From: Russula earlei
Taxonomy: Eukaryota > Basidiomycota > Agaricomycetes > Russulales > Russulaceae
NCBI GenBank assembly: GCA_025769875.1
Contig: JAGFNK010000228.1
Coordinates: forward strand, 1 to 64,000
Reading direction: 5' to 3'
DNA: 64,000 nt
Shown: piece by piece, positions 1-9,699 of the stretch
Position numbering within the stretch: position 1 is the first letter of the stretch
Layout of the letters: each line of letters starts with the position of its first letter
The notes under the pieces: generated by a model
The model's database searches: none
What the model was told of the DNA's origin: nothing
Seen by the model: the letters and a program-made list of their open reading frames with translations, nothing else
Made by a program: the position numbers and the translations under genes

Positions 1-2
1 AG

Positions 3-284
3 GTCAAGGACGCTCACGAGAAGCTTTGTTCTTCTGAATGGGTCTTGAATCTCATAACACGGAACCTGGAATCCAAAAATTGGTCCGACGATGACGGCAG
101 CCTATCAAAGAACATCGTTGGTCATGATCCAACGTTCAGCAGGGGCTGCCGCAAGCGCAAGGCTAAAGATGATGATAGTCCTGTAGAAAAAAAAAAGGGT
201 CTATCATTCAACAAAAAGCGTAGAGGACGATATCCACCAAAAGGATCTTCACTTTCCAGGTATAGCTTGTCGGCTGTCTCGTAA
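3..284 (+). CDS. Possible 3'-terminal exon of an unrecognised host gene
   Basis: An open frame enters from the left edge and ends at TAA 282-284. It encodes about 93 residues rich in Lys, Arg, Asp and Ser, with basic clusters (RKRKAK near the middle, then KKK and NKKRRGR) that look like nuclear-localisation signals. No family was recognised. The reading is supported only by the long frame and composition. A competing minus-strand frame covers 122-526 but is less convincing. It could be the C-terminus of a nuclear protein whose upstream exons lie outside the window. Confidence 0.3.
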   Translation, partial: VKDAHEKLCSSEWVLNLITRNLESKNWSDDDGSLSKNIVGHDPTFSRGCRKRKAKDDDSPVEKKKGLSFNKKRRGRYPPKGSSLSRYSLSAVS

Positions 285-1210
285 AGCTTTCCATGTCCAA
301 GGTAATTCTTTAGTACGTCGTCACACAGTGTCCCGCTGTAAGGCGGCATCCCATTCCAGCCCTGCGTCATTGCTCTCGACTCTCTTTCATCACGTACCGG
401 TTCCACCTCCGCTGCCCAGCCAGCTCTCGACCCTCTTTCATCGCAGCTCATCGCTCTGGCTCGTCTTGTTCCACATCCATGTATCGCACTCCCAACTCGC
501 GTCTTTCTGTCTCCCCAATCCCCCAATATCCCCCTCTCTCATAGATCGCGTCTCGTATGTAGAAACTCTAGTTACGCCTTGGAACAAGAGACCTGTTTTG
601 TCCCTTCTTTTGTGTGTGTTTTCGCGAACTCAGCAAGCCGCCGCCCGCTGCCTTCAACACAGACTTGGTTCTTAGTGGGAAAATACAAACAAGATTCAAT
701 TATAAGAATGCTAACTATATTATTTGGCTCGAGTAAAATTGTAACAAAATGTAAAGCCCAGATCTTCGCGTTGAGTTTAATCTGTGTGGTCAGTCTCTGT
801 CATCGAGGCAATTGATCCCCATCGGGTGCAATTGATCCCCATCGGCCGATTATCGCCATGTAATGAGTAGACCGTTCCTATTTAAAATTTGGTGTCATAT
901 TTGTGGATGCACTTTATGTCTCGATTTATTCAATATAAATCCATGTATTAACATACGCCATTGTGTTAAGTTTATCCGAGTCTGCTAAGGCTAAATTGAT
1001 CGGGCAAATTAAGTGTATATGATCCCCCTGGTGATTCGGGGCGACTCATGTTGCATCTTAGGTTACATAACTTGGGCACTGAGCTGCCCTCTCTTAAGCA
1101 TTTGACTAAGTTCTAATTGTTTGGGTTGACATATTTACAATAATGCGATGCATGAGGAGAGGGCAACAAATCAATCAATTGTTTTAAAATAATTTGTAAT
1201 CTGAGCTGAG
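285..1210. other. Intergenic DNA upstream of the UPF0052 gene
   Basis: No gene could be supported here. The part 330-680 is pyrimidine-rich on the plus strand, with several imperfect CTCGACTCTCTTTCATC-like units. The part 846-1210 is AT-richer with no recognisable coding frame. A short exact direct repeat is listed separately. Confidence 0.5.
809..845 (+). repeat. Two exact 17-bp direct repeats, 20-bp period
   Basis: The unit CAATTGATCCCCATCGG occurs at 809-825 and again at 829-845. It lies about 520 bp upstream of the UPF0052 start codon. The function is unknown. It could be a regulatory site pair or a chance duplication. Confidence 0.6.
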
Positions 1211-1297
1211 TCAATTCAGTGGTCAATATATTTCACCTTTATTGACCACTGAGTTGAGTTTTAGTGGACTGGACTTATCCATTCCTGTCCGTCGTGA
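1211..1297. mobile_element. Remnant of a PIF/Harbinger-like foldback MITE end
   Basis: Positions 1236-1297 resemble the right end of the complete foldback element at 58595-59000: both have a TTAT...CCACTGAGTTGA stretch followed by GACTTATCC.TTCCTG and ending near CGTG. Positions 1211-1228 and 1240-1257 form an 18-bp inverted repeat with one mismatch. The left arm of a full element is not visible, so this is a partial copy. It lies only about 70 bp upstream of the start codon of the UPF0052 gene. Confidence 0.45.
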
Positions 1298-1366
1298 TAG
1301 CGGTATGACGGCACCATTCACAGTAGTACTAGTCTTTTTATTCACTCTCCAGCCACTCTCCGCTGC

Positions 1367-3405
1367 ATGGCATCTCAATCTGGCAGCAGGAACACTCATC
1401 TCGACATCCCCGATTTTCGCCTTCCAACGCAAAGGCATCATCTAGACCTTCCTGCACCTCCACAACAGCTTATCAGTACAACTGACTCTCAGGGGCCGAC
1501 GGTGTGGTCCCGCCAGCTCGACTCGGAGCCCGACTGCTCCCCGTCGTACCTTGTCATATCAGGGGGCACCGGCTGCAACGCGATCTGTGCGGCGTTCGCG
1601 CGCGCGTGCTACGTCCTTCCGGTCTCGGACGACGGCGGCTCATCAAGCGAGATCATTCGCGTTTTGGGTGGCCCATCCATAGGTGACTTTACCCCCACCC
1701 CACTCTCGTCCATCCACTTGGTTGGCTGGACTCCTTTCCGCACAGGTGACATTCGCTCGCGTCTTGTACGCTTGATCCCGCACGCGCCACCTGGGACACC
1801 GTTGAATGCTCTGAGGACTTTATTGGCGCATCGTCTTCCCTCCGGCGATCATGCGGAGCTCGCCGCGCGTGAAGAGTGGCGGTCCGTCGTCGAAGGAAGG
1901 AGTTCCTTGTGGGTTGGCATACCGGAAGATCGTAAAGAGACCATACGAGGTACGGGGTGGCGTGGTTTCTCCTTCCCCACCTCCCTTCCCTCGCTTCATG
2001 CGTTATAGGCTTTCTGGTATATTTTGAAAATGAGATCCTTCGACGCGCGCACAAGAACTTTTCATTCGTGAACGGGAGGTGAATAAATCAGCAGTACATG
2101 CCGGAAATTCTAACGGTTCACATCCAGCATCGGGAACTTTTTGCTCGCCGCCGCTCAATCCTTCTTCCGCTCCCTCTCTTCGGCCATTTTTTTGTTCTCC
2201 TCCATCACCAACAGTCGGGTTCGCCCTTTTGTCATTCAAGCTCTTCATTACCGTCTAATCTAGATGCAGGCGAACATCGTTCCCGTGATCTCAACAAACC
2301 ACACCGTTACTATCGCAGCAGAGCTCGTAAGGATATCATCGCTTTCCTCGGATGTGCCCCATTCACACCTATAGACGAATGGAACTCACCTCGTTGGTCA
2401 ATGTGAAATTTCCCACCCAATTCCACGACCTCGTTCACTGACATATGAGGACGAGCACGAATACATGTCATCACTCAGCTTCGACACTATCTCGCCGACT
2501 ATGGGCAATCAAAGGAACGTCTTTTTTGGCGCGGAGTCCAAGAATTCGTTTGAAAAACTCCGCGCATCTATAAGCCGTGCGACTATCCGCCAATTCTGAG
2601 CTTTGTCGCCATGGATTTGAGGGATGTGCCTCGCCTTCACAGGACTGTACTACATCAACGCATACGGACACGAGATATTTCCTGTTCCCAACCCCGAATA
2701 TGTCTCTGGCCTGGGTTCCCATGAAGTTCTGGTGTATTCATGTGGGTCTCTCTGGACCAGGTCCGTTTACACCGCCTTGTCTATTGCACCACAGCTAAAG
2801 TGGATAGCATCATTCCCTGCCTTGCACTGCGTGGAGTGGCTTCAGCAATCGCACTCTCTCCCACGCTGCGCGCGAAAGTCCTATTCTGTAAGCGGCCACC
2901 GTGCTCTCTCTTGCAGCCCACCGCCTACAACGCGAATTTCCAGTGAACGCAAAGAATGACCGCGAAACTGAGGGCTACACGGCCGTCGATTATATACTGT
3001 CAGCCTGACTAGTGTCATTTGTCGCTGTCTGACCTCGGAAAGTATGCTGACCGATCCTGACGTGACCAGTGCCATCGCCCGCACGCTTAACGCGCGCTAC
3101 CAAGTAGAGCCTTACGGTCTCGGTCCGGACAACGCGGCGACGACGTATCCTGTGTCTACCTTCGTGACGCACCTGGTCTATCTGCGTGGATGTGCAGTGC
3201 ATTTGGACGCGGGGCTAATTCGGGTAGGCCTTGTTACCCGCCCAAGTGTGGATGGCAGCCCATCCCTTTTTGTATTCTTTAGGAACTCGGGGTCAATTGT
3301 GTCGAGGTGGAGAGCGACGCAAGAGGAGCGGATGACATTCCGCTCTACGACGTGGCGTGCACGAAACGGGCGGTAGAGCTAGCGCTGGGAGGTAGTTCCT
3401 GCTGA
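1367..3405 (+). CDS. UPF0052 / YvcK-CofD-like family protein, 11 exons
   Basis: A complete host gene. Exons read as 1367-1682, 1746-1949, 2009-2078, 2128-2218, 2264-2326, 2375-2576, 2643-2760, 2808-2887, 2944-2998, 3043-3223 and 3283-3405. All ten introns (44-66 nt) start GT and end AG, and the joined length of 1503 nt gives 500 aa plus stop. Family landmarks: GGTG at about residues 66-69, VSDDGGSS at 87-94, GDIRSRL across the first intron, then HTVTIAAEL, YYINAYG.EI, VLVYSCGSLWT, ETEGYTAVDYI and FVTHLVYL near the C-terminus. The fold is Rossmann-like. Bacterial YvcK/GlmR binds UDP-GlcNAc and archaeal CofD is a phospholactate transferase; the fungal members are uncharacterised, so substrate and pathway are not claimed. 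It is the first ATG in frame. CpG is abundant, unlike the repeats that follow. A copia LTR begins 4 bp after the stop codon. Confidence 0.88.
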
Positions 3406-3409
3406 GAAC

Positions 3410-3795
3410 TGTTGTGCAGCATAGAGTGCAGCTAACAGGCTAAGCAACCCACCTTTGAGGTTGTGCTAATGCTCAAGTGATATGGGGTGTAGAGTGATGT
3501 GTATACTTGTCTACATGTAGGGTATCTAAAACACCTGGGGTCCAGGGCAGTTCCTGTGACCATTATGGGTGAATCCAGGTGTCCACTATATTGTGCATCC
3601 AGTGTTGCATGATGTAGAAATGTTCCAGATGCTGCATAAGGCTGCTTCTTGTGATAGGTATCATAGTGTGCATAACCCTAGTCCCATATATGTAACTACA
3701 ATTGTTCTACCTAACATGTAACATGTATAATTGGATCTAGAACCTTACTGGAGAAGTCTTTGCCTTCTCTGATCTGTCAGGGTTCTGGTTCAACA
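3410..3795 (-). mobile_element. Ty1/copia 3' LTR (copia-1)
   Basis: On the minus strand it starts TGTTGAACC and ends GCACAACA, 386 bp. It matches the 3' LTR at 60521-60990, which differs by a 97-bp internal duplication. On its internal side is the purine tract AAGGGGGAG (minus strand) followed by the decayed end of a copia RNase H region, so this is the 3' LTR. The 5' LTR is not in the window, so no TSD can be scored. It starts 4 bp after the UPF0052 stop codon. Confidence 0.8.
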
Positions 3796-4040
3796 CTCCC
3801 CCTTGCTAAGTGCATTGGTAGATGCTGCAAGCATTTTCCCACATTCAGGGGTAGAACATTAGTCCTAGCTGCTCTTTGAATTTGAGGAACTTGATGCATC
3901 CAAGGTTCTTTTTGATTTTGAACATATTGGTGGGGTTATTAGCACCTTCAATAATGAATAGCTCAACCTGTTTGTTTTGTATAACTTTACAAATGAAGTG
4001 ATAGTGCAAATCAATATGCTTGATGTGCTTTTCTTGTACA
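3796..4040 (-). pseudogene. Ty1/copia pol 3' end, decayed (copia-1)
   Basis: The nucleotide sequence follows 60991-61240 of the second copia copy, which encodes the RNase H C-terminus (HIKHIDLRYHFIRE and NPADMFTKNL). Here the frame is broken by substitutions and indels. It stops at CTTTTCTTGTACA (4028-4040). The next copia base in the other copy (GGGTTGG) reappears at 34140, so the two pieces were once adjacent and element G sits between them. Confidence 0.7.
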
Positions 4041-4053
4041 CATCAGGAAAAAA

Positions 4054-5027
4054 CAAAAAGGCTATGTAGCGCTATATAGCTACCATAGCAGCTGTAGCAA
4101 CTTTACAACCATTGAGGTTTCATGCCTACATAGCAACCACCAAACTCTATATAGCTGTCACCAGAGTTATATAGAGCACCGTTGACTATGTTTCTTCTAC
4201 CAATGCTATATAAATTATACAATGTTATATCAACAACATTTCTTCCCATAATCAACCATACCTATGTAGCCAACCACACACTTATGTTCTACCAATTGCA
4301 ACATTGTTATGATAAACAACTCAGGCACTTGCATTCACATAAATGTCAGGAAACAATATATATTTCACATATCAATGCTAACTAAAAATTTTGAACTACA
4401 GTTGGTTACTCACCTCTGCAGTGCTGTTCTGGCTCTTGTGCACAGTGCTTCATGGGACTGTGCCCATTGCCATCATTGTCATTTGCATATGCAGTGTAAG
4501 TGGCATCCTCATCATCACTCCATATGTCCATTTCTCCCCCCAAGCACTTGACAAAAGGCTGGGGAGTATGAGTAGGGCTGCACACTGTCCATCTGACAGG
4601 TGACAGCCATTGAAAAGATGGCCATATGATGGGTATGGCTGACCAGTACCCTGTCTGTCATGTGTACTCACTGGATCCCTGATGGTATGGGATGAGTACA
4701 GGTATGGTGTTTTATATACAAGAAGGGAGGTACTAAGGATGAAAGGAATGAAAGGGAGAGAGATGATTCAAGGCCAGGCCAGGTGGTTGAGGCCATGGTG
4801 ATAGGCCTGAGATGTGAACATGTTGTGTGTGCTGGGGTGTGGCATGCACATGTGGTTGGTGGTGAAGGCTGGTTGAAGTGGTCAAGGTCTCGACATTGGG
4901 TGTGAGGTCATGGGTGTGCATTTGGTGGTGAAGGCTGGGGACAAGAGGGCTGGAGGGCAAGAGGTGTGGGAGGAGGTAGAGCCATGTGCAGTCTGCATGT
5001 GATTCTGTGGCCAGCAGTACATCTCAC
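4054..5027. other. Left arm of element G, no gene recognised
   Basis: 4054-4200 carries repeated ATAG-type subterminal motifs. 4390-5027 is nearly free of CpG and rich in TG/CA, with no intact frame of known function. Part of it (about 4690-5020) is similar to 8130-8437 continuing at 22337-22380, for example ATTCTGTGGCCAG versus GTTCTGTGGCCAG and a shared G.TGTGG.AGGAGGT stretch. This points to an old imperfect duplication inside G. Confidence 0.4.
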
Positions 5028-5888
5028 TGTCAGGACTCACTGTTGAACAATCCAGTTCAAGAGTGAGACAAGAGCTTGGAGACGTGTTGACTGAGTTTGA
5101 GGACAAAGTTGGCAAAGAGCATAGTCCAAATGAGTAGTAAGTACCAGAGGGGAACTGACACAGGCTGTGAGAGGTGATCATGGAAGGAGAGGGCCAGGAT
5201 GTACTAGATAGGGTGGTCACAAAGGAGTACCCTTGGGAATAGAGTGCCACAAATCAAATGGACAGTCTGAGGACTGTCCGCTACTTTATTGAGTGCTTAT
5301 ATACTACAAGGGAACTGCTAAATAGAGAACAAGTTGTAACCTTGTTATCAAGCACAATTGATGGATGAGTAAGAAGTTGGAATATGCTTTGTGAGCATGC
5401 TCAGTTGTACTCAGTAAGCTGCTGAGTAAGAAGGGCCATAATGCTGAGTAAGGGCCCCTAGTGTCCACATGCTCCCTGCTTAGTGCACATGCGAAGCATC
5501 TGATTCATTTACTGTTAGTTAGTTTAGGGCTGGTCATTTGGGGACTTGGGGTATTTGTTAGTGGAGTAGTGTTGCTAATAAGGCCCCTTATACAGTTCAA
5601 TTAGGGTCCTTAGAGTTGACCCTAATATCCATATTAAGGTCCTTAGTATGGTCTTATAGTTTGTTCTAAGGTTATTAGAGTTAGTCTAATAACATGTTCT
5701 AGGGCCTGTAGTATCTTCATTAATGTCCACTGGAAGGCACTTGAGGTCATCTTAAAGGGTCTTTAGGGATCCTTTAATACTGTCTTTTACTGCTAGAAGG
5801 GTTACCACTAAGTAGGGCTTGCTGTATGTTGATTGTGCCTAGAATCAATCATGTGACAATGTGCACACAATATTGTGGACACCTCTAC

Positions 5889-7740
5889 TGTCAAGACCCA
5901 CTGTTGAACTATCCAGTTCAAGAGCGAGGAGTAAGCTCGAAGACAAGTCGATAGACGTCTAAGATGGTGTGGGCAAGGAGCAGAGTCCAAAGCAGTAACA
6001 AATACCAAAGGGGTATAGTTACTGGTAGAGTCAAGCAGGTATGCAGGGAAGAGGCCAGAATGGTCACAAGGGGACAGTCCTTAAGGAGTATCCCAGGGAT
6101 AGAGAGTGCCATAAACAAATGGACAGTCTGAGGACTGTCCGCTACTTTATTGAGTGCTTATATACTACAAGAGAACTGCTAAATAGGGAACAAGTCATAA
6201 CCTTGTTATCAAGCACAATAGAGTGATGAGTAAGAAGTCGGAGTGCACTTACTGAGCATGCTCAGTCATGCTCAGTAAGCTGCTGAGTAAGAAGGTTTCT
6301 CTTGATGAGTAAGAGCCTTCACTGTCCACGTGTTCACTGCCTTAGTACACATGCTGTCATGGTAACTAGCCGTGTCAGTTCACAAGCAGAAAGTAAGTCA
6401 ATGATAGAGAGTCGTTCAAGAAACGGGCTGGTTCCCGCGTATAATGAGTAAGGATCCCTGCAGCGGTCGAAGTGTTTTATGCTAAACAGGTTATGGCCAA
6501 TAGACCCTTCCTAGTACAACTCGGTCCGTTGAGAAGCTAGGGTAAGTTTGTAATGGGATAGACTAGGGCTGGTTCCACTAGCTATATGCGTTCAAGTCTG
6601 TCGGGGACTTTGAACAACGCAGAGAGAGTAGAGGAAAGTAGGTCTTAAAGGAAGAGAGCTCTTCTCAGGGGAGTGAAGAGAGACTCTTAGGGAAGGAAGG
6701 GAAAGGCGAAGAGTAGATGGTGGATGGTGTGTTGAGAGTTGATGAAATGGAGAGGTGGTTGTGAGTTAAGTTTGTGAGAGTGAAGTGGGTTGCAGGCGAA
6801 TATGTTTGGACAAGAGTAGGTTGGATTCTACAAGAGACCAAGCTTAGGGCTTTGGTCACAAAGTACTGAGCTTATATATACAGGAGAAGCGCAGCAATAG
6901 CTGCGCTTTGACTGTGCTACTAGTATAGTAGGAGTCATAATAAGTAGGAGTCATAAGAATGAGGCCACGAATGAGTCAGAACCCAGTAACTGTGCTGCAC
7001 AGTAGGTGCGCAGCATTGCACAGTCGAGACTAAGAAGTGAACATAAATAGAAAGAAAACCAAACAAAGGGAAAGTAACAGCAATCCAGTGTTACCTGGAC
7101 GTGTATGGATCACATGATAACACAGAAAGGATCACAAGACGTAAGAGATCACAAGACCAGTAAGTAAAGGGACATACGCAAGCAAGCAGTCCATAGCAAA
7201 AAGGTAAGAAGTAAACGTAAAAGGAAAATGGTGTAACACATGCAAGCACCTGATTCATTTTCTGTTAGTTAGTTTAGGGCTGGTCATTTGAGGACTTGTA
7301 GTTTGCTTTAGGGGATAGTGTTATCTTATAAGGCCCCTTATATAGTTCTATTAGGGTCCTTAGAGTTGACCCTAATACTTCTATTAAGGTCCTTAGTATT
7401 GCCTTATAGTTTGTTCTATAGTTATTAGAGTTATTCTAATAACACATTGTAGGGTCTTTGATACTGTGTCAGTGCTTATTGTAGGGCACCTAGAGTCGTC
7501 CTAAAGGGTCCTTAGGAAGGCCCTAATACTATCCTTTATTGCTAAAAGGGTTGCCATTAAGTGGGGCTTGCTGTATGTCGATTGTGCCAAGAATTGCTTG
7601 TGCGACAATGCGTGCGCAATATTGTGGACACCTCTACTCACCCCTTCTGCTTGTGTGAACAGGGTGACACCATAGAGGCTGGGTTTCCTCTCATAAGAAA
7701 GGGTCCTTCAAGGGCCCTCTCCAGAGAATGGTTCATGACA
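5889..7740 (-). mobile_element. Solo LTR E2 (family E) inside E1, interrupted by F1
   Basis: Pieces are 5889-6354 and 7244-7740. The TSD is TCTAC (5884-5888 and 7741-7745) and lies within E1 sequence, which resumes exactly after it. The length without F1 is 963 bp. Same family and orientation as E1, but with a distinct sequence. Confidence 0.88.
6355..7238 (-). mobile_element. Solo LTR F1 (family F) inside E2
   Basis: 884 bp, TSD CATGC (6350-6354 and 7239-7243). Read on the minus strand it starts TGTTACACC, ends CATGACA, carries a TATATATAAG box and then the family R-start motif TAAGCTTGGTCT. Other copies are at 26512-27395, 42016-42896 and 62848-63735. Confidence 0.88.
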
Positions 7741-7853
7741 TCTACTCACCCCTTTTGGTTGTTTGAACAGGGTGGCATCATAGAGGCTGGGTTTCCTCTA
7801 ATATGAAAGGGTCCTTCAAGGGCCCTCTCCAGGAAATGGTTCATGACACTCAC

Positions 7854-8437
7854 CTTATTACAGGCAAAATCAATCAATCTAATCAACAGCTCAATGGCCC
7901 AGTGCAGTTTCAGCGTGCATGCATGCAAGATGCAACCACATTGTAGTGAGCCTATCCAGGGTGTGCTGAGTCTGTGCAACTGGACAGTGATCCAAGACAG
8001 TTGTCTTGGTCCAAGAGCAAGGGATGGGAAGAGAGGGAGAAGAGAGGAAGGGAGAAGAGAGGTGAGATGACTTGTGTGCAGTTGTTTCAGGCTGACAGAT
8101 ACTAGGGGATGCAAGGGGACTGTATTTTTATTTCTACTGGTGGGTTTTTGTATACAGGGCAGAAATACTAAAGGAAGCTAAGTAATGAAAGGAATCAGAA
8201 TATGAAAGGGAGTCAGAGCCATGAAAGGGAATTAAGACCAGGCAAGGTAGTTGAGGTGGTCATGAAAGCTTGAGATGCAATTGATGTGATCACATCAAGT
8301 GGGCTGAGGCATGTGTGCACAGTGAAAGATAGTTGAGGGCTGGGCAATGTGGATGAGATCTTGATGTCAGGTGCAAGTGGTGTGGTGAGGGCTGAGGACA
8401 GAGCATGAGGAAGGAGGGAGGTGTGGAGGAGGTGAAG
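7854..8437. other. Element G sequence between E1 and element B
   Basis: No gene recognised. CpG-poor. 8130-8437 resembles 4690-5020 (see there). The last five bases, TGAAG (8433-8437), are the target duplicated by element B. Confidence 0.4.
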
Positions 8438-8935
8438 TGTCACAGATACCAGCTCTTCGGACCGGACCGGCAACCGGACAAGCCTACCCGGACAGACCTC
8501 ACGTTTCCCACGCGTTTCATGACTCAATTAGCCTCGCATGTACCACTACCTTCCAGTGTGTTCCGCTCTCAATCACCTCACCATTGCCTCACTGTTATCT
8601 TGTGTCTACTATTTGATATAGGACACTTTGTCTATATAAACCTGTCTCTAGCAGAGAACAAGCCTTAAGCTTGTTCTCTTGTGAAATATCACTGGATTCT
8701 AGCTTCGGACTGTAGGCTTGCAGAAAATCAAGCAATCGACTCGAAAACTCTCTCATCTCTCCAAGTCTTTAAACGCGAAGACTTCTCTGTCATATTTCCC
8801 TTCCACGGTACACACTAGCCTTCGCTGTGTTGTCACTGAGATCCCCGAATCTCACGAGAACTCGTCGTCTCGTTCGACTCAGTGCGCACGTCTCGCGCGT
8901 GAAATGGTCAACAACACCACCCCCAGTCGGTGACA
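8438..8935 (+). repeat. Element B 5' LTR
   Basis: Starts TGTCACAGATACC, ends GTCGGTGACA, 498 bp. A TCTATATAAACC box near 8633 is followed about 30 nt later by TAAGCTTGTTCT (R start). A short deletion near 8904 distinguishes it from the 3' LTR. Confidence 0.9.
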
Positions 8936-9009
8936 TTAGAACAAGCTTACTCTGAACCCTTGACCCCGAACCACACGCTCGCAAAAGAAATATATCAATT
9001 TCTTTCAAT

Positions 9010-9131
9010 ATGACCACAGTTCTAGACTGGAGATACAAAGGACTTGCCACACCAACTGTAGAAGGACTAGCAGCCCTCAAATGTCCATTTGAGCTGCTTC
9101 CAGATCAAGAAAAGAACATTCCTTCCCTGAC
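9010..9131 (+). pseudogene. Element B gag, N-terminal 40 codons
   Basis: ATG at 9010 begins a frame whose product is similar to the start of element A gag (shared GLAALKCPFELLPDQEKN). It is cut by element A after codon SLT. The frame resumes at 16529/16534 with LFDDGVEFF, so it was continuous before insertion. Confidence 0.88.
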
Positions 9132-9624
9132 TGTCACAAGTACCGGTCCCTCGGACCGAACCGGCAACCGGACAAGCCTACCCGGACAGCCTCACGATTC
9201 CCGCGCGTTTGTATGACTCACTTAGCCTCGCCTGTACCACTACCTTTCAGCATGTTCCGTTCTCGATCGTCTCGCTGCTACCTCATGTCTGCTATTTGAT
9301 ATAGGACATAATTGTCTATATAAACCTGTCAGTAACAGAGAACAAGCCCTAAGCTTGTTCTCTTGTGAAATATCACTGGATTCCAGCTTCGGGACTGTAG
9401 GCTTGCAGGGAATCAAGCAAACGACTCAGAAACTCTTTCCACCTTCTAAGTCTTCAAACGCGAAGACTTATTCATCATCTTTCCTCTCCGCGGTACACAT
9501 TAGCCTCTGCTGTGTTGTCACCGAGGTCCCCGACCTTAGCGAGAACTAGTCGTCTCGCTCAGCTCAGTGCGCACGTCTCGCGTGTGAAACGATTTGTCAG
9601 CGACACTGCCCCCAGTTGGTGACA
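9132..9624 (+). repeat. Element A 5' LTR
   Basis: Starts TGTCACAAGTACC, ends TTGGTGACA. TATA box TATATAAA at 9317-9324. The predicted transcript start region has TAAGCTTGTTCT at 9350-9361, the right side of a GAGAACAAGC/GCTTGTTCTC hairpin (9338-9362). Confidence 0.95.
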
Positions 9625-9626
9625 TT

Positions 9627-9638
9627 AGAACAAGCTTA
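9627..9638 (+). promoter_or_regulatory. Self-priming primer-binding site of element A
   Basis: AGAACAAGCTTA lies 2 nt after the 5' LTR and is a perfect reverse complement of TAAGCTTGTTCT (9350-9361), 26-33 nt after the TATA box. This geometry matches the Tf1/sushi self-primed mechanism, in which the mRNA 5' end anneals to the PBS. Element B (after 8935) and element C (before 55952) have the same site. Confidence 0.7.
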
Positions 9639-9699
9639 CCACTCGAACCCCTGACCCCAAACCACACGCTCACCAAGGAATATATCGATTTCTTCCAAC

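Larger units (their letters stand above)
5028..7848 (-). mobile_element. Solo LTR E1 (family E), interrupted by E2
   Basis: E1 is in two pieces, 5028-5888 and 7746-7848. Its TSD is CTCAC (5023-5027 and 7849-7853). After removing the nested E2 and one TSD its length is 964 bp, matching the other E copies (952-973 bp). In LTR orientation (minus strand) it starts TGTCATGAACC and ends CTGACA, with a TATA box (GTATATAAG) and a GGACAGTC/GACTGTCC hairpin just downstream. No internal region is present, so it arose by LTR-LTR recombination of a full element. Confidence 0.88.

Noticed and set aside
5028..7848. E1 and E2 as the two LTRs of one small element
   Set aside because: Each has its own TSD and E2 interrupts E1 within the LTR, so they are nested solo LTRs.
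9355..9549. A 64-codon frame identical at 16259-16453
   Set aside because: It lies wholly in the two LTRs of element A. Identity is due to the LTR pair.
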